Shown here piece after piece: positions 23,179-38,396 of a DNA stretch of 64,000 bases. The stretch is from contig OZ025887.1 in NCBI GenBank assembly GCA_964019415.1, forward strand, positions 6,463,732 to 6,527,731, in the 5' to 3' direction. Within the stretch, counting starts at the first letter, position 1. The number at the start of each line of letters is the position of its first letter. The notes under the pieces were generated by a model, which saw only the letters and a program-made list of their open reading frames with translations, did no database searches and was not told where the DNA came from. The position numbers and the translations under genes were made by a program. This stretch comes from Ianthella basta. Taxonomy: Eukaryota; Porifera; Demospongiae; Verongiida; Ianthellidae.

Positions 23179-25360
23179 ATGGAAGACAAGTCACTGGAGT
23201 TGTCTACGTCCCAGAGTCGGCAAGACACGCTCCACCTGGAGGTGTTCACGGAATTTGACAAGCTGCCAGCGTGGCCCTCCGCGCTTATGGTGATGGCGTC
23301 GTTGGAGGCGCTGTGTGAAAGCAACGATGAAAGACGAGCGCCCGTCACGCTCTGCGCCGTCATCGACAGGAGGTGAGGCGGACTTGACCGGAGATGTAGT
23401 CTTGCCACACCCTTAAGGGGCGGGGCTATTCAGGAATATAATTATATAAAACTATTTCCCTTACCCTAATTGCACAATATTAATATTCCGTACAAAACAT
23501 AATTATTGCGTATTAGTGAGTCTGTGTCTGTGCGTTGTATGTATGTATGTGCAGTGGGAGCATGTCACCTCACCTGGCACTTGTGAAGGAGACCCTCAAG
23601 TTCATGGTCCAACAGGCGAGTGCTGTGTGGCTGCATGCATGGTGTGTGCATATCACTGTGTGTCAATGAGCACGTGTGTGTGTGTTGCTGACGGTGCAGA
23701 TGAGAGGGGATGACAAGCTGTGTCTGATCGTGTTTGACCACGAGGTGAGTCAGATGGGGTGACTGTGTGTCCGAGACACACGGCTATACAGGAGCCCCCC
23801 CCCCCCAGGTGTCAGTTGTCCTGCCCCTGACTGGTATGACGGAGGCTGGCAAGCTACAGGCAGAGAAGGCCATTGATGGGGTGCAGGCCCGCGGACACAC
23901 CAACCTGAGTGGAGGGCTGCTGCTGGCACTCCAGATGCTGTTCAAGATCCCTGCTGCTGAGGCCACTGCTGTGGAGTCCGTGCTTCTGTTCACCGATGGC
24001 AAGGCCAACTATGGCATAACCAAACAAGATGCCTTAGAGAAGGCCACGCGGTGAGGTGTGGGACACTGCAGATTAGGTCTCTGTGCTCTAGGTTGGTCCA
24101 GAGTTGTTAGACCTCTGGTGATGTGCTCTGCAGGTCAGTGCTGGCCCAGATAGGACGACAGGTCTCTGTGTTTACGCTGGGCTACGGCAGTGAGCACGAT
24201 GGTGAGTTCCTCAGTGGGCTGGCTGCAGCGGGCAATGGGCTGTTCTACTTTGTGGAGAATGCAGACAGCATCCCTGAGAGCTTTTGCGACTGCCTTGGAG
24301 GTCTGCTCAGTGTTGCAGCACAGGTGAGTGCAGCATTGTGTGCTCAGTAAGACTACACTCCCTAGCCCGACTCACAGCTGCCCCTCCCACCTAGAACATC
24401 ACTGTGATGCTGACCAGTGAAAGTGACTGTCATTTGGAGACACCCATCACTCCTTTCAAAGTCAGAGAGGTCAAACCTGGGCACAAGTTTGAAGTGACCA
24501 TTCCTGACATATACTGGTGAGCTCATGTTCCCACTAACTCAAGTGCTCCACCTCTCAATGGGGCTTCCCCTCTGTCTGTATGCAGTGAGGAGGAGAAGTG
24601 CATCCTGCTCCGAGTGTCTGTTCCTCGCCTCCCACCAGCCCAGGCTGAGGGCGAAGGGTTCCGGCAGGTCAATCTGATGTCTATTACGGCTGAGTACTTT
24701 GATGTGGTCAACTCAGAGGTCAAGACCAACCATGTAGCAGCCTATGTCACACAGACCAAGCTGTGCCAAGACCCCCTCCCAGCCGCCAACAGGAGACGAC
24801 TGCTACTGCAGCAGTTCCGCACTCAGGTGGCTCAGCAAATGGACCAGGCCTGCAAAATGGCTGACATGGGCCGATACAAGGATGCCCGTGATCTGCTGGA
24901 GGTGTGCCTGCAGCAACTCAAGTCCAGCGAGGTTTGGGACGACCCACTGGTGGTGTACCTGGCACAGACGGTCAAAGACTCGGCAGCTGGCATGGCAGAC
25001 AAGGTGACTTACAGCCACAAGGGAAAATCCACCATCCTCAACTATGCGGCTTCCCACTGGCAGCAGCGCTCCAACGTCCTCACACCAGCTGTGCGCGACT
25101 TCTACGAAGCAAAGGAGGTTTGTGACATCCTGGAGGTGCCCACTGCCCCAGCATCCCCAGCTGGTTCCCAAGCCAGTGGCTTTCGAAAGCCTGTTCTCTC
25201 CCGGGAGAGTGCACCTTATCGTGGGAAGAAGAAGACAGATTTGATGGCAAAGCATGCAAAGGTGCGCTTTAGTGAGCAAGTTGCTGTCCACGAACGCACT
25301 GCCTCCTTGAAGCCATCAGATGTTGCCCAAGGGAAGGGGAAGGTCCCCAGTGCCCCATGA
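23179..25360 (+). CDS. von Willebrand factor A-domain protein, 7 exons
   Basis: Exons 23179-23372, 23555-23615, 23700-23744, 23809-24050, 24134-24323, 24395-24516 and 24586-25360 join to 542 aa. The N-terminal vWA domain (about residues 45-240) has a complete MIDAS: DRSGSMS spliced across intron 1, the Thr of GHTNLSGG, and the Asp of LLFTDGKANYG. A beta-rich region and an alpha-helical C-terminal part follow (RQQF-type QQFRTQVAQQMDQACKMAD), ending in a basic, Ser/Pro-rich tail. Architecture resembles the WAV3/vWA family of plants and protists, but no RING finger is present. No signal peptide, so probably cytosolic. The intron after exon 2 uses a GC donor (CAG|GCGAGT). The TTG upstream at 23122 is not a plausible start. 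Biological role unknown. Confidence 0.85.
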
Positions 25361-25635
25361 ACTGAAGTGGACTACATCTTATTGCACAGTAGCTAGTTTA
25401 GGGTACAGCAAATTATTTTTAACTAACTTTATCTGAATCTGTTCAACGAGTGAAGCTGCTTTAATTCTGTACCAAGTGTGCATGTGTAGGTGAAGAGCTT
25501 TTTGCCTGAGCCAGTGATTTATGCATGTGCTTGCCTGGACTGCAGTGTACAGTGAACACATTGTCAATAGTGCATTAGCCATGTACTGTCACAGTCATGC
25601 AATGCTAGTCAAGTTGGTCCATCGTGCCCTGGTCT

Positions 25636-28600
25636 CTACTGAAGAATATGAAACACACTGTTCTCTTCGGGCAAAGAGGGACCTTGGTCGAGTTTCATCC
25701 TCTTCCTAGTCGGCTCGCGAACCTGCACCACAACACAGACAAGTACACAGAGGGATGAATGGACTGACTGGCGGATTGAAATAGGAGCTGACATCAGAAT
25801 AGGTGGCAAGAGCACTGAGTTGTTTAAAGGTGTGGCATGCATATGAGGGGTGAGCTGTGTGCCTAGGGGTGAGCTGTGTGCCCAGGGGTGAGCTGTGTGC
25901 CCGGGGGTGAGCTGTGTGCCCGGGGGTGAGCTGTGTGCCCGGGGGTGAGCTGTGTGCCCGGGGGTGAGCTGTGTGCCCGGGGGTGAGCTGTGTGCCCGGG
26001 GGTGAGCTGTGTGCCCGGGGGTGAGCTGTGTGCCCGGGGGTGAGCTGTGTGCCCGGGGGTGAGCTGTGTGCCCGGGGGTGAGCTGTGTGCCCGGGGGTGA
26101 GCTGTGTGCCCGGGGGTGAGCTGTGTGCCCGGGGGTGAGCTGTGTGCCCGGGGGTGAGCTGTGTGCCCGGGGGTGAGCTGTGTGCCTAGGGGTGAGCTGT
26201 GTGCCCGGGGGTGAGCTGTGTGCCTAGGGGTGAGCTGTGTGCCCGGGGGTGAGTGTGCGCGCACCTGTGCAGGACATGAGGTGGCATCACGGGAGGTCTC
26301 TTTGGCCACTTGGAAGACAAAGCCTTTTTTTCCCTGAACACTTGGTGCCGCGGATGTGCCCAATGCCATTCGCTTGAGCTGACTGTGGCTGCGCTTTAAG
26401 AAGGAGCCACACTGGGGCTGAGCCACACCCACTGTGGGGCGGGGCACCGGGGGCCTTGCGACAGAGATGAAGCTGAGCATTGATTGGCTCTCCTCATCCT
26501 CATCCAACAGACTGCTCTGTCGGCTCTGCACACACACACACACACATACACACACACATCGAGGGATGAAATGAAAGCTACAGCAACATGGTCAGTGGTC
26601 AGTGCTGTGCATGCACTCACTCTCATGAAGCGCAAGTACTGCTCCTTCTCTACTCGAACCCTGCGACGGTTGAGCTCTGAGAGGTCATCGCTGTCTTCAT
26701 CCACATCTTCCCCACCACTGTCCAGAGTTCGGTCATCTGCAAACAGGTCCAGTGAACCCTCCGAGCCCATGCGTGCTAACTTACGCTTGCGAAACAGCCC
26801 GTCCTTTAGAAACAGGCCATCCTCAACCAGGTCCCCATCAACCAGGAACCGCTCCTTGATCTCACGGAGGTCGGCCTTGTCATCTGCCAACAGGTGCTTC
26901 CTGTGAAGGATGGAGAGGTGGAGCCATGTCTGGGCAGGGGAGGGTGGGGTGGGGGGCACTGCTAACCGCGTACATGTGTATCTTGTTCACTTGCTGGTGC
27001 AGCTCAGTGTCAGAGTGTGGCACGTCTGAGCCTCCGCCCTCCTCCTCATACTGGTCCAGGCCACTGCCGGCTCTGTTGTCTTCCTCATCAGAACTGACGT
27101 CACTGCCAGAGAGCTCTGCCTCTGACTCCACAAACTCCTCAAGGCGCTCCCTGCAGCAAGACCAACCCAGCACCACTCCAAACACACTCCCACTTTGTAC
27201 ACTGTGCGACTGTCCTTGCTCACCTCTGAGTGGGCATTCGCATGGTTTGGGTCGGCTTCCAGCGGAGGACAGGCATGTCCTCATCAGACCACTCCCCATC
27301 CACAGCATTGTCTGAGGTGTCTACAGGGGGCGGGGCCACTGGGTGGGGTACACTGGTGGGTGGGGTAGTGAAGCGGCCAGAACACAACTCTAGCAAGCTC
27401 TTGTCTGCTTCCACAGTCTCCTGTTGTGTTAGCAGCAGCTTGGAAGGGGAGGGGCCTCTGCTGTGCCCCTCCTTCTGGATGCCGAGCAATTTGCACATAG
27501 CTTGTGTGCTTGGCCCTGGCCCCTGGGCAATGCCCTGGGGGGATTGAGAGGGCCCGAAGCGCCCAGAGCAAAGGTCTAGGATGTCTGCATCCTGACCTGT
27601 GTCCTCTCCGAGCAGGTTGGGCAGGGCTGATGGTGGACCACGCTGAGGCTCCCTGATGCAGAGGAACCTGGAGGGAGGGGAGCATGTCAAGCACCACTCT
27701 CATTCATTAAGCCCACCACACCACACCACTGCCCTTACCCCTGAGTGTCCAAGAACTGAGTCCCCTCCACCAGGCTCAGGTCACTGGGAACACGTGCAGC
27801 CACGGGTTGGGCCAGAGTGGCGGCATCAGAGAACAGGTCCTGTGGGGGGGAGTTAAAGGTGAAGGCTACCTACCATGCAGCAAGTGTGCTCCGACAAACC
27901 TGGGAGGATTCACAGGCAGTGAGAGTACTCTTGGGACTGCCTTCCAGGCCAGAACTTGCTCTGTGTGAGCCAGTGTCAAGTTGCGGCATCCCTTCAGATT
28001 CATCTTCACTATCCAGCACACCCCTTCTCCCCCTCCACCTCCTCCTCCTTCTCCGCCTCTCCCTCTTCAGTTGCAGAAGGCCCTGACCTACGTCTGAGTC
28101 ACACCTGCTGTCCCTCTCGGTATCGCTCTCATCAGCAAAGCTGCTTCCATCATCAGTGTCAACATTGGAAGGTACTGAGTATTCTTCACCAACCAACTGA
28201 CCACAGCCTCCACTCTCCTCAACCACATCTCCTCCACTCTCCTCATTGACACCATCTCCCCTCTCCTTAACGGCACCTCCTCCACTCCCCTCATCCACAC
28301 CTCTTCCACTCCCTTCAAGGACACCTCCTCCACTCCCCTCATCAACACCTCCTCCACTCCCCTCATCAACACCACCTCCACGCTTCTCAACGATACCTCC
28401 TCCACTCCCCTCACCAACACCTACTCCTGTCTCGCCAATGTCATCTCCTCCACTTCTTTCAGTGTCACAAGATGGAACAATGCCCTTGCAAGGTGCAGTC
28501 TCCTCAATGTCCTGCTTATTCTTCCCCTCGCTCTCATCCACAGATGAGTCAGTGAACTCAGCATCACTTTCATCTCCAAGGTCCAGACCCTCGTCTTCCT

Positions 28601-28704
28601 CAAACCGACGAACTTCTTCCAAACGCCTCATCTCCACTGCGCGACGCTGGGCCAGGTCCTCCCAAAGTCGGGACTTTAGCTGCTCCAAACCCATACCTGT
28701 ACAA

Positions 28705-28760
<56 letters not shown>

Positions 28761-29429
28761 TTCTGCAGGTACCACACTCAGCAGTCCTCGCGTGCCCCAC
28801 ACAATTACCTGTGTTAGCTCCTGTGTGACCCCGCCCCCCTGGGCCCTGTACACGGAAGTGATGTACAAACTTGTCTCGAAAGTGATCCACTTCTGAGGAC
28901 AATTTTACTTGTTGTGGCTGATCCAGTGGCCTCAGGGATGGAGGTTGCTCCTTCGGTGGGACACGCTTGTGGTTCTGGAGCTTGGCCAGGAAGTCATCTA
29001 GATTCTTCTTCTTGGGCTGGTACGCCGGCATGTTCACTGCAGTCGCTAAAAGGATGAGGGCACATATGGGGGGGGTGCCTACACAGCATACACACTGACA
29101 CGCATAGACGCATACTTGGCTCAAGTACCTCGAAGGATCCTTTGTGTTTCACTACGCATCTTTCTCATCTCCTTTTTCGTTGAGGTCTTCGAAGTTCTCC
29201 GATTTTGGTCGCATTTCTCTTCCACTGCGCCGAAAGATGACTTGAGTTTGTTCAAACTGCATTCACTGTCGTCGTCACTATCTCCCTCAGCCGCGAACAC
29301 CTCCCTATCGTGAAACAGTTGCTCTGTGTGGTCGGTAGGGGCATCTTCCAGAAAACTCTTCCGCGCACGCGTAGCCCGCCTCCTGCAGGAGATGGCAATG
29401 TCCTCTTCCGAATCACTGCTGCTCGCCAT
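25636..29429 (-). CDS. CLSPN: Claspin, replication checkpoint mediator
   Basis: Adaptor that brings CHK1 to ATR at stalled forks. ATG 29429 ([11 protein letters not shown]). Exon 1 ends at 29129 in RSETQRILR, and exon 2 continues [20 protein letters not shown], the conserved RE-SLPYH-P region. Two CHK1-binding-type motifs, [13 protein letters not shown] and [12 protein letters not shown], lie near 27.56 and 27.38 kb. Further blocks: [17 protein letters not shown] with [10 protein letters not shown] (27.1 kb), [19 protein letters not shown] (26.85 kb), [11 protein letters not shown] (26.3 kb) and a last exon 25722-25636 ending SVFHILQ. The protein is highly acidic, as in the family. An 8-residue Gly/Glu/Ser repeat expands the region 28.2-28.43 kb. 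The last intron carries a 19-bp minisatellite. Order and motifs make the assignment firm; some middle exon borders are approximate. Confidence 0.9.
25855..26252. repeat. 19-bp minisatellite in the last Claspin intron
   Basis: About 21 copies of GGGGTGAGCTGTGTGCCCG, mostly identical, with a few CTAG variants at both ends. It begins about 14 nt inside the intron after the donor at 26264 (minus). Each plus-strand unit contains GGTGAGCT, a donor consensus on the non-coding strand. Confidence 0.95.
28220..28430 (-). repeat. Coding 24-bp repeat in Claspin (GGGVDEGS)
   Basis: About eight degenerate 24-27-bp units translate on the minus strand as [18 protein letters not shown] blocks within the acidic region of Claspin. 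Frame is conserved throughout, so the array is coding. Confidence 0.85.
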
Positions 29430-30242
29430 CTGCACCGTTTCCCGCGCCAAATTCTAAACCACGTGACTATCACGTGCTGGTTGACTACATGGGGCCCGGA
29501 CTGCACTGCTGCGTGTCCTCACATGTCCAGTGTGTAGTACACATCCATACACGTGCTTGGCTGTGATGATGTGGGTTCTACCGCACTGGTCAACTGAGCG
29601 GTACTGCCAGACCAGATCAGGACCGCTCAGTTTGTGTTCACTAATGGCTACAACTGTGCTAACTAAGATTAACCACCAGTCTGTGTTATCCTTGTGAGTG
29701 TGTATCTGAAGCAAATGACTTCACAGTTTATAGGGTGGGGTGGGGCACACACACAGCGATGCCCTATTTTGACAAGAGCTTTCCCTGAAAGAAAGCACAT
29801 GGCAATAGCCAACAGGTGAGCTCCGGGACAGGAGCCTAAGGAGGTGTGGCACATGGCCTAAGGAAGTGTGGCACATGGCCTAAGGAGGTGCGGCACATGC
29901 ATAGAGAGTATTGCAAGGTGGGATGAATAGGCTGTCAGTCAAATTAACAAGGGCTCACAGCTATGAACTGTACATACACATTTCAACCCAGAACACAACA
30001 TCCGTGTGAGATGATATATAGGCCAGGGGTTAATGCCTGTGGAATGGCATCTACTTGTCGAGTTCAGCAGCTCACGTGGTACTAGGCAGTCATCTGGTGA
30101 CACCACAGACCGCAGTGTCATGCTATCAATGAGGCAGAGTAACAGACGGTCGTGACAGCAGAGAAACAGCATACCATACCAACCAGTACCGGAAGTGCCC
30201 CGCCCACTTGCAGCAGAAGCAGGAGGAGTGGACGAAGAAGAG
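29430..30242. promoter_or_regulatory. 813-bp divergent intergenic region Claspin / PDZRN-like
   Basis: No gene is visible. Two CACGTG E-boxes lie 11 bp apart at 29460 and 29471, 31-42 bp upstream of the Claspin ATG. Three near-copies of CCTAAGGAGGTGTGGCACAT occur at 29836-29897. E-boxes would suit Myc/USF-type control of a replication gene; this is inferred. Confidence 0.4.
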
Positions 30243-33079
<2,837 letters not shown>

Positions 33080-33314
33080 CTCCTTGTAGCCCTCCCTTGG
33101 GGGAATTCACATTTTTAGTGCCTTTGAATACATACACTGCATGTGTTCATTATATTTTGTGTAACTTGAGTGAACATATACACCATGAGGGGTGACTCCA
33201 TAAGTAGGTACAGTACAATGGACGCATGGGCTGGCAAGGTGGGGTGGGTGTGGACATGTTACTAGTTTACAATATGTAGCTTTACACAATTCATTTGGAT
33301 ATGGTGTCTGGTTG

Positions 33315-35431
<2,117 letters not shown>

Positions 35432-35511
35432 CAATGCTTGACCTGGTCCCACTTTCCTTCCCATTTGTTTTGAAGTCGGATCGGAACTGCGTCGTGTGGT
35501 GAACCGGCAAG
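35432..35511. promoter_or_regulatory. 80-bp divergent spacer PPP4R2 / TADA2B
   Basis: Only 80 bp separate the candidate PPP4R2 start (35431) from the TADA2B ATG (35512). GC-rich and without a TATA box; shared promoter use is inferred. Confidence 0.45.
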
Positions 35512-37732
35512 ATGTCGGAAGGTAGACAGAGTGCCGGTGTTTGTAGGGTGTGCGTGGGGGGGGGGGAGGGGGAGATGTATCTATAGGGTGTATTTTGGGT
35601 GTCGAGTAGCGCGTGCGCCATTTGTTGTACTCAGACGAGGCCCCGGAACAGCGGTACCATTGTGCCAACTGTGGAAAGGACATCACCCTCAGACTCAAGT
35701 GCGCGGAATGCCAGGGCTGCGACCTGTGTCTTGATGTACGTGTGCGAGCTATACGTGTCCCAATCGTGACCCAGTTTTTGTCATATCGCGTGCTCTGTAT
35801 CTTAACTATGGCTGCAGTGTTTCTCTCGAGGGGCTGAAGTGGGCGGGCACAGTCGTCACCATGACTACCAGGTCATTGTAAGTCACTCTGGGAGGCTATA
35901 GGAAGGAGTCCCCACAGTCACGTGATAGTCACATGCCTTGTAGGATGACGGCAGCTTCTCCTTACTGACGGATGACTGGGGTGCCATTGAGGAGGTCCTT
36001 TTGCTTGATGCAGTGGAGCAGGAGGGACTGGGCAACTGGTATGCCTCGGCCTTCTCACCCCTCATCCCTTCCACCCCCATATCCATCCCATACTCCCACA
36101 CCCGCATCCCTCCAACACCCACACTCCTCCCACCCCTGCATCCCTCCCACCCCCACACTCCTCCCACCCCCGCATCCCTCCCACACTCACACTCCTCCCA
36201 CCCCCGCATCCCTCCCACACCCACACTCCTCCCACCCCCGCATCCCTCCCACACCCACACTCCTCCCACCCCCACAGCCCTCCCACACCCACACTCCTCC
36301 CACCCCCGCATCCCTCCCACACCCTCGAGCCCATACCCCTCCCACATCCCACTTCCCTGCTCTGTCACTGCGCATGTAGGGAAGGTGTGGCGGTCCACGT
36401 GACCACCAAGACCGCTCGGGAGATCAAGGACTACTATGAGCAGATGTACATTGGAAGTGTGATTGGTGAGGGAGCCATCTTGGCCCACCACCACCAGCAG
36501 CACCTCGTGGACACTGGGGGAGAGCGTGAGTGAGCAGCACAGGCAAGGGAAGGGGTAGGGGCATTGCAGCATGTGGTACACTCCTCCTCCAGTGAGCCCA
36601 CTCCCCCTGGCCGGCTCTCCTGTGCCCATGGACCAGGCAGAGCAGCTGGACTTGGGCTACCTGCCCAAAAGGGACGACTTTGAGCAGGAGTACGACAACC
36701 ACGCAGAGCACCTCATCTGTGGCTTGAGCTTTGCCCGTGGAGACGAGGACCTCATGCGAGGTGAGCGTGTGTGTGTGTGCGTCTGTCCACATCTGTCTGC
36801 TGTTGCATATTGTTTGCTCACTGTTAGCCTTGAAGCTGTGCCACGTGGACATGCTCAATGACAGGCTCAGGGAGCGCCAGCAGAGAAAGCGGTGAGGCCT
36901 GGCACATGCAACTCCAGTACTGTGTCGCCACTCTGACTGCTCTGTGCCTTCCAGTATCGCCAAGGAGCATGGATTACTGGGCTCAAAGGCCAAGCACCGT
37001 GAGTGCCAACAGTTGCATGTCCCTTCCACCACCCGCCCCCCTTCCCTTCATCCCCCTCATTACCTCTCTCCACCCTCCCTCCTTCCACCCTCCCTCCCTT
37101 CACCCTCCCCCTCCCTCCCTTCACCCTCCTACTCCCTCCACCCTCCCCCTCCCTACCTCCACCCTCCCCCTCCCTCCCTTCACCCTCCCCCTCTCTTCCT
37201 ACACCCTCCTCCCTCCCTCCACCCTCCCCCTCCCTCCCTTCACCCTCCTACTCCCTCCCTCCACCCTCCCCCTCCCTCCCTTCACCCTCCCCCTCCCTCC
37301 CTTCACCCTCCCCCTCTCTTCCTTCACCCTCCCCCTCTCTCCCTTCACCATGCTCCCCCTCCCCTCCCTTCCTCCTTGCAACCTTTCCATGTTTCTAGAG
37401 CACCGGAAGAAGTATTCAAAGGAAGAGAGGTTTGTCTAATGTGCGAGGAATCCTTTGGTTGTCATGCCAACTCTGTCACTCATGCAGGGACCTTCGCAAC
37501 AAGTTCAAGACATTTTCTCGTCTTCTTTCACCAAATGACTTTGAGGACCTTGTGTCTTCACTCCAGAGTGAGTGTGGTCAAGCGCACTTGTCCTGTGGGG
37601 AGGGGAAGGGCTGATGGGGAGTGGAGGAGGTGCTTGTATGCTGTGTCTGTACAGGGGAACGAGAGCTGCGTAGCTCAGTGCAGGAGCTACAGAATTGCAA
37701 GGAGGATGGGGTGACAAAGATGGACGGTGAGC

Positions 37733-37791
<59 letters not shown>

Positions 37792-38322
37792 TGCGTGTAA
37801 CTTACTGTTTGTTTATTGCAGAGAAGCAAAGTGGTCATAATGGGCATGTTTCTGGGTAAGTCCCTTCATTGAGGCCTGGGGGTGGGGCCCAGGTACTAGT
37901 GTTGCAGTATGTGCCTGCCCATTGCCTACTGCAGTGACTATGAGAGCATCCTGTCTAGTGCGGAGAGAAAGGTGTGCAGTTGTGTGTGTGTGCTGTGTGT
38001 TCACTGTTATGAGGCACTTCTGATCCTTCTCATTAGCTTTGTGAGACCATTGAGATTACTGCACAGGAGTATTTGGAGATCAAAGCAGCTGTGCTCAAGG
38101 TGCAATAGACCTGCTCACATCTCACACCCATGCAGTACCCCCTCCCCTCCCCTCCCCTCCCCTCCTGTCACCAAAGCCTGCCTTTACCCTCTCTACTTGC
38201 AGGATATGGCCATGAGACATGTGGGTTACCCTGCTAAACCCTCCCTACCTCGTCAGTTGAGAGAAGAACAAAAACGCGAACTCACTTCACATTTTGTGCA
38301 GATTGGACTAATGATTGCGTAA
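35512..38322 (+). CDS. TADA2B: Transcriptional adaptor ADA2B (SAGA subunit), 15 exons
   Basis: ADA2B activates GCN5 within the SAGA histone-acetylation module. Fifteen exons join to 374 aa: 35512-35521, 35635-35735, 35818-35877, 35944-36038, 36380-36525, 36593-36760, 36828-36891, 36955-36998, 37399-37429, 37488-37567, 37655-37726, 37822-37855, 37935-37971, 38037-38099, 38203-38322. ZZ zinc finger YHCANCGKDITLRLKCAEC with CLDCFSRGAEVGGHSRHHDY (residues about 9-57); SANT domain DDWGAIEEVLLLDAVEQEG with NWEGVAVHV; ADA2 block LGYLPKRDDFEQEYDNHAE and HVDMLNDRLRERQQRKR; C-terminal SWIRM-like region LPRQLREEQKREL. GGELSPL matches the ADA2B rather than ADA2A linker. Exon 1 supplies only three codons plus one base. 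Ends 74 bp before DDX28. Confidence 0.92.
36063..36350. repeat. C-rich minisatellite in TADA2B intron 4
   Basis: Tandem CATCCCTCCCACACCCACAC and CTCCTCCCACCCCCG modules, about 34 bp per unit, seven to eight copies. It supplies a long pyrimidine/CA run upstream of the acceptor at 36379. Confidence 0.9.
37040..37375. repeat. CCCTCC pyrimidine repeat in TADA2B intron 8
   Basis: About 335 bp of CCCTCCCTTCACCCTCC-type units, nearly pure pyrimidine on the transcribed-sense strand, between donor 36999 and acceptor 37398. Confidence 0.9.
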
Positions 38323-38396
38323 ATGATAATGAATTAATGTGGAAAATTAATTATTGTGTGCCGCCAAGTGTTCTGGAATTCCCCGGCAGAACTAAA

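Noticed and set aside
36461-36470. GTGAGG at 36466 as the end of TADA2B exon 5
   Set aside because: Extending to the GTGAGT at 36526 keeps frame and gives the conserved GGxLSP block.
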